From positions 360,876 through 424,875 of the forward strand of contig CAJJDN010000002.1 in NCBI GenBank assembly GCA_905182985.1: a stretch of 64,000 nt of DNA. The letters run 5' to 3'. Below are positions 49,872-61,900 of this stretch, piece by piece. The position numbers and the translations under genes are program-made. The notes beneath the pieces were generated by a model. It had not been told where the DNA came from, searched no databases, and was given only the letters and a program-made list of their open reading frames with translations. This stretch comes from Paramecium sonneborni (lineage: Eukaryota; Ciliophora; Oligohymenophorea; Peniculida; Parameciidae). Every line of letters starts with the position of its first letter. Positions within the stretch are counted from its first letter, which is position 1.

Positions 49872-52176
49872 ATTAAGTAATTTTTAGTATCATTTATTAT
49901 ATCCAATAGATTTTGTTTAAAAAATTTTTTTAAAATTATATAAAAATAATTAATAAAAAATGTTTAACGCAGATTACATAAATACTTTGTCATAATCATT
50001 TTAAATAAATGCAGAACAATTTATTTTGTATGATTAACACAGAGATCCTAAATAAAAACAATATTTATGTAAATTTTGGTTAAGAGGTACTTGCTGTTTT
50101 ACTCCATGTAAGTGTGAATGCAATAATTAGAATTTTGTCATTTTGCTCATGGGATCGAGTTTTTAGAATATTAAATAGATTCAATAACAAATTTAAGACC
50201 TTTACCTAGATTAGAGGATGTAAAACAATAATATAGGATTGATGGATTACCAAAATAATTTTATGTAGTTGAGAAATTTTAATCAAATCCTAAAGTGAAG
50301 GAATAATTGAGATAATATCATGAATTTTTTGGAAAATATTATGATCCTAAAAAAGTTTACAATTTAAAAGAAATAAAGTTTGAGAAATAAATACAATCAA
50401 TTATACTTAATACTATGTATTTAATTGAGATTGAGAGTTTTTATGATAAAATATTAGAAATATTATAAGTTAAAGTTATTCCTAAAGCTGTTTTCATACA
50501 TGAATTAAATAGAGTAGGATACTCATATATGGGTAGTTATATATATTATTATTTTATAGGAAGTAATTTTGCTAGACCTAAGACCTTGATATTCCATTTA
50601 GAAAATAGTGGTTATTGTTTTTAAAAGATGTTTAAAACAAATATAGTAATAAATGGATATGATGAATATATTTTAAGAAAATAAAATACATTAAAAGTCT
50701 TAAAAGATGGTGTGATAAAATAAGAATAAAAAGTGAATTAGGATGATAACAATAAGGAAGGAAATGAAGATTTAGATGAAGAAGATGATAATGAAGTTGT
50801 AGAATTAGATGATCCTATAGAAATTAAAGAAGGAGAAAAAGAAATTGCTTTTTTAATTAAGGTTGATGATAAGTAAAATATAATAAAAAGTTTTGATGCA
50901 AAATTAGTAGAAATTTTAAAAGAAAAACCAGATTTGGCTAAACTTACAGATATGGATGATTTTCATTTAGCAATAGATGAAATTATTTAAAAATAAAATC
51001 AAATTAATTTTGAAAAGTAAGAANATTAAGTAATTTTTAGTATCATTTATTATATCCAATAGATTTTGTTTAAAAAATTTTTTTAAAATTATATAAAAAT
51101 AATTAATAAAAAATGTTTAACGCAGATTACATAAATACTTTGTCATAATCATTTTAAATAAATGCAGAACAATTTATTTTGTATGATTAACACAGAGATC
51201 CTAAATAAAAACAATATTTATGTAAATTTTGGTTAAGAGGTACTTGCTGTTTTACTCCATGTAAGTGTGAATGCAATAATTAGAATTTTGTCATTTTGCT
51301 CATGGGATCGAGTTTTTAGAATATTAAATAGATTCAATAACAAATTTAAGACCTTTACCTAGATTAGAGGATGTAAAACAATAATATAGGATTGATGGAT
51401 TACCAAAATAATTTTATGTAGTTGAGAAATTTTAATCAAATCCTAAAGTGAAGGAATAATTGAGATAATATCATGAATTTTTTGGAAAATATTATGATCC
51501 TAAAAAAGTTTACAATTTAAAAGAAATAAAGTTTGAGAAATAAATACAATCAATTATACTTAATACTATGTATTTAATTGAGATTGAGAGTTTTTATGAT
51601 AAAATATTAGAAATATTATAAGTTAAAGTTATTCCTAAAGCTGTTTTCATACATGAATTAAATAGAGTAGGATACTCATATATGGGTAGTTATATATATT
51701 ATTATTTTATAGGAAGTAATTTTGCTAGACCTAAGACCTTGATATTCCATTTAGAAAATAGTGGTTATTGTTTTTAAAAGATGTTTAAAACAAATATAGT
51801 AATAAATGGATATGATGAATATATTTTAAGAAAATAAAATACATTAAAAGTCTTAAAAGATGGTGTGATAAAATAAGAATAAAAAGTGAATTAGGATGAT
51901 AACAATAAGGAAGGAAATGAAGATTTAGATGAAGAAGATGATAATGAAGTTGTAGAATTAGATGATCCTATAGAAATTAAAGAAGGAGAAAAAGAAATTG
52001 CTTTTTTAATTAAGGTTGATGATAAGTAAAATATAATAAAAAGTTTTGATGCAAAATTAGTAGAAATTTTAAAAGAAAAACCAGATTTGGCTAAACTTAC
52101 AGATATGGATGATTTTCATTTAGCAATAGATGAAATTATTTAAAAATAAAATCAAATTAATTTTGAAAAGTAAGAA
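49872..52176. repeat. Direct repeat of 1152 bp around a single N (contig join 5)
   Basis: 49872-51023 recurs as 51025-52176, with the N at 51024. It carries the 5' part of the exonuclease gene. The left copy ends mid-codon-run at the N while the right copy reads on through the whole gene, as expected of overlapping contig ends. Confidence 0.9.
49960..51023 (+). CDS. 5' part of exonuclease gene, redundant copy
   Basis: Exons 49960-50107 and 50131-51023, cut by the N at 51024. Identical to the first part of the gene at 51113-54369 (offset 1153). Same locus assembled in both contigs; not an independent truncated gene. Confidence 0.85.
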
Positions 52177-54369
52177 TAAATTCTGCCAAATTTGATTTAG
52201 ATTTTAAAGTTAAAAGATTAAATTTGGGATGAATATGCTGAAGAAAATGGATTTTAGTATATAAAATTTGTAAATTCGAGAGATTCTGGAGTACCTATAA
52301 GTTCAATAGTTAAAAATTTTACACCTGAATAAATATAAGAATTAAATGGATATCTTTAGAAACCAAAAATTAAATATTTTCTATGTTAATATTGGATGAG
52401 AGGCATTTGTACATTTCAAAAAAAAGATTGTCGGTTTGCACATGGTTTAGAAGATTTAGAATTATATTTTAATATTGAAAGAGATTTTGTAAAATTAAAT
52501 TAAGAGTAAAGACCATTAAGATATAATTTAAAACCATTAATTAATCATAGAACTTATGGATTATTATATTTATAATAATATAGAATGATTGATTAAGGAG
52601 TATTAGGATTGCAATAAAAAAGAAATATATTTTAAATTGATAATATAAGAGAATATAGAGATAAAATAAGAAAATATATCTAAAAAGATATGATAATTAA
52701 TTTATATAGAAAGATTTCAAATGGTAAGCCTTAGAATAAAGGTGAGATTCTGAAATATTTTAATTTGGTAGGTTTTATACAGAGAGGAATTGATTTATCA
52801 GAATTGAAGATAATTAAGATTTTAGTAAAAAGTGGTGCTGTATTTGAGAAAGAATTTATAGTAAAAGTACATTAGATTGAATAAGATAATTCAAGTAAGA
52901 AAGAGAAAAGGAAAGTTACTTAAAAATAAATTTTATTAATTCCAATTTTGGATTACAATGTTTATAATCAATTTTATGAATAAATATTATTTTAAGCATT
53001 GGTGAATATATTGAAAAACAAAGTAGAATTGCCAATAGAGGAAAGTGTAATAAAAAAGGAAATATATAAATTAGATTAGGTTTTAGAGATGCCAGGAATT
53101 TATTAATATTTTATTAGACATCCACAAAAGAAATATACATTAATTGAATATTTTTAAGAGAATATATTAGCAAAAGTGAAGACTTAGTTAAAAGATTAAA
53201 TTCATCCAGAAGTTTATGAATAAATATCTGAAGATGGGTTTAATATAATATCTTTTGATGCTGATATTCAATAATTAAAAGCTATAATTTAAGATATTTA
53301 TAAGATTGCATTAACACGTAATTAAAGTTCAATTAATTTTGGTAAATTGATAAAGCAAGTAGAAATGAAAGTTAATGATTATAATAAACATAAATGCTTA
53401 GTAAATTATCTACATAAGGAGAAAAAGCATAAGTTTTACAGTATAAATGGAAACTTTTATGTTATAAATGAATAAGGAAAAAGAGTTGATAAAATAAAGA
53501 AATGCAAATGTGGAAAGTAATATTAATCACCATAAAAGATAAAATAGATAAACAATGATATGTTAATAAAAAAGATTAGAGAGGTATAAGAATATGTAGA
53601 TAAAGATGTAAGAAATACAATAATAGTGGATTCAGCAGAAAAGTTACTTTTAGCATAAGATTTTTTATCATAAGATGTTAATTATATAGCAACAGATTTG
53701 GAAGGATAATTAAAGGAAGGAGATATATGGCTTATTTAAATGGGAGTAATGATAGAAAATTTGAGAATAATATTTATATTTGATTTAATGAAAGCTAAAT
53801 ATTTGGAAAGTAATTTAGTATTTCATGAATAAATGTTGAATGTAATTAGAAGAATCTTAGAAGATGAAGAGATTTGTAAAGTATTCCATGATTGTAAAAG
53901 AGATAGTTAAGCTTTGCATATCAATTAGATTTGTCCGAAGAATATAGTAGATACTAGTAGTACATATTAATTAATAGAATAAATTAAATTAAATGATTAA
54001 GATTAGAAAAAGGTTTAAAAAAAGTATTCGATATATATTTATTAAATTTATAGTTCAATATTAATATCTAAAGAAGTATTATAAGTAGCCACTCCACCAA
54101 TAAATAGTGTATTAATAAAATATGGAGCTTTATATGGAGCTAATGAATTAAAAGAGGAAATGCATACTAAATTCTATTAATTAAAAGATGACGATTTCTT
54201 TGTTCGTCCAAATCCAGCTTTCATGTATTATTGTGCAAGAGATGTAGAAGATCTTGTTTAGGTGTATTTATAAATGGAAAAGAGTGTTTTCAAATATAAA
54301 TACATTATCGAAAAGATTAGTAACAAAAATAAAGAATTTTATTTAAAGTAAAAAGATAAGTAAAATTGA
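51113..54369 (+). CDS. Two CCCH zinc fingers plus EXD1-like 3'-5' exonuclease, about 1067-1077 aa
   Basis: Exons 51113-51260 and 51284-54369; the 23-nt intron splits the first CCCH finger, which after splicing is C37-x7-C45-x6-C52-x3-H56. Second finger C417-x7-C425-x6-C432-x3-H436. An acidic run lies between them and long helical parts follow. Near the C-terminus is a DEDD-type exonuclease: DLEG (D854, E856), VFHDCKRDSQALH (D919) followed by IVDTSSTYQLIE, and YYCARDVEDL (D near 1036). HDC-x-RDS and the DT motif point to the EXD1/egalitarian branch, which in animals acts in piRNA or mRNA transport complexes. A 30-nt GTATTC...TATAG at 54024-54053 is in phase and probably also an intron. All four acidic residues are present, so activity is possible. 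Confidence 0.88.
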
Positions 54370-54450
54370 ATAAATAATTTATTAAAATATATATTATAAT
54401 TTAAATGTTACCAAAAATGTTAGGTAATATTTTAATATGAGTATTAATAG
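54370..54450. other. Short intergenic spacer
   Basis: 81 nt of AT-rich sequence between two tandem genes. Confidence 0.5.
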
Positions 54451-55534
54451 ATGCTTCCTTCTTATATGGAGAGAAGAGATTCTTGAAGAAACTTAATAGA
54501 TAATAAGATGATAAGTATAATATTATTAATTAGTAATGAGATTAATTTAAATTAAGAATTAAAATTTGAAGAAGTTTTAACTTCATCAAACATAGATTTT
54601 AGAGATAAAATAGAAAAGATAGTCTTGGACTCCAATCTATAAAATGATTTTTTCATCAAAGCTCATAATATAAACAAAGAGTTAAAAGACTTTTATTATC
54701 TTCCTTTAGTAACATTAACTCTAGATCCTCTTAGTTATTATCCAGTTGATACAATTGATATTGAGACTATATTTTAACATTTTGGATAAGTATTAATTAT
54801 TTAATTATTTGAGATACTAAAGGTTATTAATAAAGATAAAATTGCTTATATTTTAATGAGAAGTATTGTTGAATGTTGGATTGCTGTTAAATTACTTAAT
54901 AATACTCCAATTCAATTACCTGGTAAATTTGGCACCAATTAAATTCACATTCTTAAAGTTTAATTATGTTTTGAAGATTCTTCAGTTCATCATATTTATC
55001 AATTTAATCATAGAAATCTTACAGAAGAAGGATTAACTATATTCAAAGTAACTAAATAATATTTTTAGAAAGACTCCTGATCTATTTGATAATTTAGAAA
55101 AAGATTATAAATATATTTCCATATTTGAAATTGAAGTTGATAAATATTAAAAAGAATTCAATATCAAATCAAGAATATTAGGTTTGAAAGGATCTAATAT
55201 AATTAGAATATTATATTTAGTTGAAAAAGCTTTTTCTTTTTAAACAAAAGGTAATTCAAGTAATTTGTAAGAGTTGGATGTTAAATTATTGGTAGATGAA
55301 TGTAAATTTATATTATATTTAGAGAATCTGAAAATTAGTTGATTTTGCTTGGTAATTAATGGAATAAAGTTCTTTTAGCATAAATATGCTAATGAATTAT
55401 TTGCACAAATTAAAGAAGAATTCAAATTCTTTTAAGATTTTCAATAATAAGGATTAAAAGAATCTAGAGTTAGAAGAATTGATAAATTTGTTCAACCAGT
55501 TGAGGTTTAATATTCATATGATGCAGATTTGTGA
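54451..55534 (+). pseudogene. KH-domain gene broken by in-frame TGA codons
   Basis: A single frame, with a 25-nt AAG intron at 55048-55072, reads coherently from ATG 54451 to TGA 55532-55534 but holds TGA at 54484-54486 and 55340-55342. The intact core from ATG 54508 to 55342 codes 269 aa. Its end carries a KH motif, EFNIKSRILGLKGSNIIRI with the GxxG loop GLKG, followed by an ILYLENLKIS strand. The expected last KH helix (KYANELFAQIKEEFKFF) lies beyond the TGA. The layout recalls KHDC4-type KH proteins that bind RNA. Either a pseudogene with two nonsense changes or a gene with splicing I cannot find; TGA is clearly a stop in all neighbours. Confidence 0.6.
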
Positions 55535-56622
55535 TTAATTTTGAGTANNNNNNNNNNNNNNNNNNNNNNNNNNNNNNNNNNNNNNNNNNNNNNNNNNNNN
55601 NNNNNNNNNNNNNNNNNNNNNNNNNNNNNNNNNNNNNNNNNNNNNNNNNNNNNNNNNNNNNNNNNNNNNNNNNNNNNNNNNNNNNNNNNNNNNNNNNNNN
55701 NNNNNNNNNNNNNNNNNNNNNNNNNNNNNNNNNNNNNNNNNNNNNNNNNNNNNNNNNNNNNNNNNNNNNNNNNNNNNNNNNNNNNNNNNNNNNNNNNNNN
55801 NNNNNNNNNNNNNNNNNNNNNNNNNNNNNNNNNNNNNNNNNNNNNNNNNNNNNNNNNNNNNNNNNNNNNNNNNNNNNNNNNNNNNNNNNNNNNNNNNNNN
55901 NNNNNNNNNNNNNNNNNNNNNNNNNNNNNNNNNNNNNNNNNNNNNNNNNNNNNNNNNNNNNNNNNNNNNNNNNNNNNNNNNNNNNNNNNNNNNNNNNNNN
56001 NNNNNNNNNNNNNNNNNNNNNNNNNNNNNNNNNNNNNNNNNNNNNNNNNNNNNNNNNNNNNNNNNNNNNNNNNNNNNNNNNNNNNNNNNNNNNNNNNNNN
56101 AGAAGGATTAACTATATTCAAAGTAACTAAATAATATTTTTAGAAAGACTCCTGATCTATTTGATAATTTAGAAAAAGATTATAAATATATTTCCATATT
56201 TGAAATTGAAGTTGATAAATATTAAAAAGAATTCAATATCAAATCAAGAATATTAGGTTTGAAAGGATCTAATATAATTAGAATATTATATTTAGTTGAA
56301 AAAGCTTTTTCTTTTTAAACAAAAGGTAATTCAAGTAATTTGTAAGAGTTGGATGTTAAATTATTGGTAGATGAATGTAAATTTATATTATATTTAGAGA
56401 ATCTGAAAATTAGTTGATTTTGCTTGGTAATTAATGGAATAAAGTTCTTTTAGCATAAATATGCTAATGAATTATTTGCACAAATTAAAGAAGAATTCAA
56501 ATTCTTTTAAGATTTTCAATAATAAGGATTAAAAGAATCTAGAGTTAGAAGAATTGATAAATTTGTTCAACCAGTTGAGGTTTAATATTCATATGATGCA
56601 GATTTGTGATTAATTTTGAGTA
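55026..56622. repeat. Direct repeat of 522 bp around 553 Ns (contig join 6)
   Basis: 55026-55547 recurs as 56101-56622, with Ns at 55548-56100. It carries the 3' part of the KH-domain gene. The flush ends show unmerged overlapping contigs, so the Ns stand for no real gap. Confidence 0.9.
56101..56609 (+). pseudogene. 3' part of KH-domain gene, redundant copy
   Basis: Same sequence as 55026-55534 (offset 1075), with the intron at 56123-56147 and TGA codons at 56415-56417 and 56607-56609. Not a second gene. Confidence 0.8.
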
Positions 56623-58117
56623 TTTTTTATATTTGTGTTTGTTGTTTTAATAATAAGTTTTTTTATTAAATAAATAGTACTTATTAGTAAATTATTAACA
56701 CATTTTGTTTTATTAAGTATGAAAATTTAAAAATTTATAATTATATATATATATACGCTAATATTAATTCTTATGTACTCATGTTTGAACCATAAATTTA
56801 TTAAAATGAAAGCTTTAATAGTTTTATTTTATGTGCATATTTTATAAAATGCATTACATTTTATTAGTAAAGTCATAGTATCTAAATTTATCATATGGTG
56901 ATAACTAGCAGTTTCCAAAGTAAATAGATTTGTTTCTGGGCTAGAACTGTAATATTAAATATGATTTAGATATATGATTATCATTAACAATTAATAAATT
57001 TGGCTAGACAATCAAAAGTAATGGCTTTTTTAGAGAATTAGAATAAGATGTGAATTGTTTACATACTAAGAACTTAAGCATATAATTAATAGCCGATAAT
57101 CCATGCACAATACAAAGAATTTTATTCACAATTTAATTTAAATATAATTTATTGCAACACATCTTTGAAAATATTTATTCCAACTGTAATCTCATTTTTA
57201 AGGCCTCCATACTTATACTTATGTATACATCTGATATTTGATAATCTTTGGCTAATCTTTGAAACCTGAACAATTTTTTAGAGCAGGGACAATAATAAAA
57301 TTTATATGATATATGTTCATCCATTGATTTTCCATTTGTATGATTAAATAAAGTAAATTATGTACAACCTTTAAGCAGAATACATTAGTTTGATGCTTAT
57401 GGACAGATATTTTCAGCCAACTCTGTATATTGATATCTCACACAATTGTTTTATTGGATGCAAAAAAACTTAGTAAAGTTTATACTCAATTTATTGATGA
57501 TATTAAAATTATACATCTGCATTTGTAAGGGTTAACTTGACTTAATAAAAGGAATAAAAAAATTATTTTTTGGTCAATAATAAATAAAAAAAAAATTAAT
57601 TAAAAAAGTTTTAATGATTTAAAAGTTAATGAGTAAAATTAGACAAGTTTTAGAATTTTTAATTAAACTTTAAATTTTACTTTTTAATATTTATTTTATT
57701 AAATATATTTTTTCATATTTATATTTGAATAAATGATCATCAAATCAAAAATATTACCCGATAAATACATATGTTTAGTTGCATCTCTAAATTTTATGTG
57801 GTTTTAGAATTTTTTGATAAAAAGTAATTGAAAAATAATTCATATTGTTTGTAAGAAAAGCGATTTTTATGATCTAAAAATAAGATAGAGTAATTGAATA
57901 CATAGTGTGAATGAATTTAAGAAATATAAGTAAATAGAAATTGGAATCATAGATATATGAGTTTAAATTCTTTTATAAAACTTATAGATTGAAAAAGAAT
58001 AAGTTTATGATCAACAATTCTTAACCTAAAGTTCATCCTATTTATTTGGAGTATTTGAGTATTTAAAATATAAACCCATATCATTAAAAATTCTCAAAAT
58101 AATATTATTATATAGCA
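56623..58117. other. Mostly noncoding, one possible pseudogene
   Basis: 56623-56805 is AT-rich spacer with a short (AT)n run near 56742. 56806-57560 has higher GC and protein-like stretches broken by TGA (see the separate entry). 57560-58117 shows nothing. Confidence 0.4.
56806..57241 (+). pseudogene. Possible decayed secreted-protein gene
   Basis: ATG 56806 opens a signal-like MKALIVLFYVHILQNALHF. After a 31-nt intron-like segment (56878-56908) the frame continues QFPKQIDLFLGQNCNIKYDL, hits TGA at 56975-56977, and then carries another 88 protein-like residues (including QLIADNPCTIQRILFTIQ) to TGA 57239-57241. The same frame continues to about 57560 with more TGAs (for example LEQGQQQNLYDICSSIDFPF). 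GC is higher than in true spacers. Translated AT-rich DNA can look protein-like with this code, so confidence is low. Confidence 0.25.
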
Positions 58118-58363
58118 TCATTTATTTCTAGGAGGGCTTCCAAAGGTATTTTTTCGAAATACTTACAATTTTCGAACTTCTTAGCTTAATTATTAATATT
58201 CTTCTTTTATGAACTTTATCATTTCTTCTTTTGAGAACTACCTTTTTTCATCATAATTCTTCTGTTCTTATTATTATTCTTTCTCATTTACAAGTTCTTT
58301 TATTTAATTTAATATCCTATTTAATCTTTTCTAATTATCAACTTAATTAGATATTTTGCTCAT
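58118..58363 (-). CDS. Small coiled-coil protein, 81 aa
   Basis: ATG 58361-58363 to TGA 58118-58120, one exon. The sequence is a charged, Gln-rich coiled coil (RLNRILNQIKELVNEKEQQQ, MIKFIKEEYQQLSQEVRKL) with a short basic Ser/Pro tail (FRKNTFGSPPRNK). The composition is that of real Paramecium coding sequence. No family recognised; size and shape fit a small cytoskeletal or adaptor protein. It could be the last exon of a longer gene, but the frame is closed just upstream. Confidence 0.6.
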
Positions 58364-58928
58364 TTATATCTTTCAATATTATATTGAGCCTTTTTATTAT
58401 GTAAAATTCCTTTTAATATTTTGATACCAAATATTATTATGTAATGATTTTTACTTTAAATTTAAAAATATTTATTAACTTATCTTTGCATAAATCTTAA
58501 ATTTAACTAATTTTTTTACCAATCAAGAATTTTGAAATGTACTTCTTTTTATTCATCATGAATCGATTAAATTATTATTTTAAAACAATATGATTAAGTA
58601 ATATTTTTTATTATTTAATTTATTTTATCTTAGATTCATTCAATAATATTTCAGAAATATTTCCATCATTAGTTTTTCTGAAAAATTACATCAAATAATA
58701 ATAAGACATATTATTATCATCTTAAAATGTATTGATAGTAGGAAAATTTTATTTTATTATTCTATGCAGCCATGATTATAAAAGCATTTATTAAACGTTT
58801 CTCAACTAATTTGCTGAGTTAGAGTTTAATAAGTTTTGCTATAATGATAAAAAGTTGTGTCGGGAGCTTGACTTTTATAAATAATACTTTTTAGATGACA
58901 TGGTGTAGCATTTAATAATTTATATAAA
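58364..58928. other. Intergenic between divergent genes
   Basis: AT-rich sequence upstream of both the small coiled-coil gene and the giant P-loop gene. No gene seen. Confidence 0.5.
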
Positions 58929-61900
58929 ATGTTAAGGGGAGGTGGAGCTTGTGCTTCTTAAAATAAATAGCAATCTATGTCTATCAGCTCATTATAAATT
59001 TCTAATCAATTTGAGAATGTTCTATCTTGTAATGTCCTCTTGTTATCAAAAAAAGCTGAGGATTTTAACAATAATTATTCAGAACTTTACAATAGTCTTT
59101 ATATACTGTTATCACTGGATTAAGAATTAAATAATCTGACCAAATCAAGAAATCAACTCAATAAATAGATTGAAAATTTAGAGAAATGCCTTAGAGACGT
59201 TCTTGAATCATGTTAGAAATTAAATAATCCGTAACTTCGATATTTAGCAATCCAATTTGCTCATAAATTATCAAGAACTATTTTTTGGCACTACTGCTAA
59301 GCAAAGTCAATTAAAGATAGAATGCAATAATAATATATTTCTACTTTAAATAAAATTGAGACTCTAAATAATGCTTTCGACAGTTTTTATAAAAATATGA
59401 TTGAGTATGAAATTGTGGTTTGTAAAATGATATTTGTAATCATGCCTAATGATTTATAAGAAGGCTTAGAGATTATGGCCTTATTTACAAGTTACAATTA
59501 GATTCTAATGAATACTCTTCCAAAATCAACTTAAGATACTATTAAAAGTGGAGTTGTCTAATCAATTCGAGATGCTACTAAAGTCTAATATAGAAAAATT
59601 TATAAATAAATCTTTAATATAGATACAATGAAATGGTGGGTTATTTAAGAACTTCGATAAAATAATTATTCAGCAAAAAAAATAATTGCAGAATTACATA
59701 ATTTTCATAAAGATTTATCTAAATCAGATTATTATATACACTAAGCTTGGATTTAAGCTATAAGTGATATTGTATCTTATTCTCCTATTATTTCAGATGA
59801 TTAATTATAGTCTATTAATACAGATTTACAAGATTTAATTGACATGGGTTGTTTATAAAAAATTAAGAATGAGTATCTCATTACACTTAACTTTCTTAAA
59901 ATAAAAAATTAATCTTGTCAATAAATTTATGAAAAGATAAATTTCTATCCTATGCTTAAATAAATTTAATCATAAATTATCACCTAAGATAAATTCTTCA
60001 ATTCACTTTATAAGAAAAAAGATGAGTTGAAAGAATCATAAAAATAAGAATAAGAAACAAAAAATGCATTTTAATATCTTTTTCAATTATTTGTTGACAT
60101 TGATATAGAAGCTCATATTGATTTGATTAAAAAAGTTAATTAAAGCTATTCTGAAGTAAATGAGAATTTATCTTTAATTAAATAATTAAGTCTAAATAAA
60201 TGGATTAGAATGTTAGAAAATAAATCATATGATGATCCTATTGTTTTTGGAGAATTTGAAGAAAAATAAAAGTAAATCAAACATTTGATAAATTAAGTAA
60301 AAGCAATCCAAAATTTTCTTATTCGTTTTGATTTTATTCTTTTACAATGGAATATTATGGAATAGATAATAAATTAAGAAGGTAAGACATCATTATTACA
60401 ATCAATTTTTTAAGAAAATTAATAAAATTATCTTGATTGCCATTTAATAAGTAAAGCTAACTTGGAAAATTTAAAGGATGTACAATTATTAAATATCAAT
60501 TTTGATGTTTACTTCTCAATTATTACTGAATATATTGAGAAATAATATCAAACAGTTTTTAAAGTTCTTGAGACAATAAGATCAAGTGATCCAATAATTT
60601 CTTTATATAAATAAAATAAAGATGTCAATGAAGTTATTTCAAATAGTTTAAGGAAAGTTAATGATAAAATAATTTAATTTAAAAATGCTTTTATGCGCAT
60701 TTCTTTTAAGTTCAAATAAGTAGACTTTAATTGCATTTAACAATTTTACCTTGTATCTCTTAGATTACAGTATTTAGAATTTCCAAATTAATAATTTGAG
60801 TTTAGAAATTAAGATCATTAAACTCTTTTTTATATTTAAGGGTACGAAAAATAAATAATAAAAGTTTAATTAATAGAATTACACAAAGAGTTTCGAGATT
60901 TATTTACAAGTAGCTAGTTTCAAGATTATGAATAAGCAAAGGTTTATATTAGATCAATATAGTTTATTTGTAAAACTCTTGACAATATACTTTATCAAAA
61001 CAAGAAAATTATCTAACATATTCATAATTATAAGTTATCTATATAAATAGATTATGCTTATGATTATTATAATGATTTAATCAATTCATGGAATACTATG
61101 TTTGAAATGACTGAAGAATTAGATTATCAAAAATATGATTAATCCTTTATTTAGGTTAAATATGATTAATTAAATAAGACTTATAATTTAATTTGCTAAA
61201 TAAATACATCAATAAGATGGCCTTTAAATCCTTAATTAGCTTCATATTTTAAGATGTAAAATTAGCTAGAAGCATTAATTTAAGAATTAAAAATATATCT
61301 AAGTTACAATCTTAGTTAGGATTTAAATTCTTAAAATAGATATTAAAGTATTATTACAAATATAAAATAAATTTGCTTAAGTTAAGTGCAAAAAGTAAAA
61401 TCAATTCTTGAGTAGTATACTTAAGGAGTTGATTAATTATCAAATAAGTTAGAGAATCAAACTAATTTTTAGATTGAAGAACTACAAAACCTATTAATAA
61501 GTGTATAAGAAGCTTTAGATGATACTTTAAATTTAGTTTAATCTAGGATATAAGCTTCAAATTAAAATTCAACTAGTGGATCATTAAACGTTTTAAATAA
61601 TAATAAAAAGTAAGATTTTGAAACATTTTATAATTATAAATTCAACTCAGAAACTATTCTTGTTATGTAATTTGTCAAATTTAACTTCAATTTTATTGAC
61701 TAAAATGCCATCCTAGAAATACTTAAATCTGATGAAAATAATACAGAAAATCTACATATTGTATAATCAGCTATGGAATCATTCATGATTAGATCAATTA
61801 TGTTAGTAAATTTGATAAATGTATGGAATTGTTGTTTAGTCGAAGAAGATTTTTATACAATCAGTAAATTAATTTTACAAATTAGACTAAATGAAACAAA

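Noticed and set aside
55507..56134. Three long ORFs on both strands
   Set aside because: They span the 553-N block and join the two copies of one contig overlap.
54451..57560. TGA translated as tryptophan in this organism
   Set aside because: Every well-supported gene here ends at TGA and none needs internal TGA, so general reassignment is excluded.
58942..59130. 62-codon ORF starting MELVLLKINSN
   Set aside because: Shifted frame inside the start of the NACHT-like gene; the true frame starts at 58929 and stays open for 5 kb.
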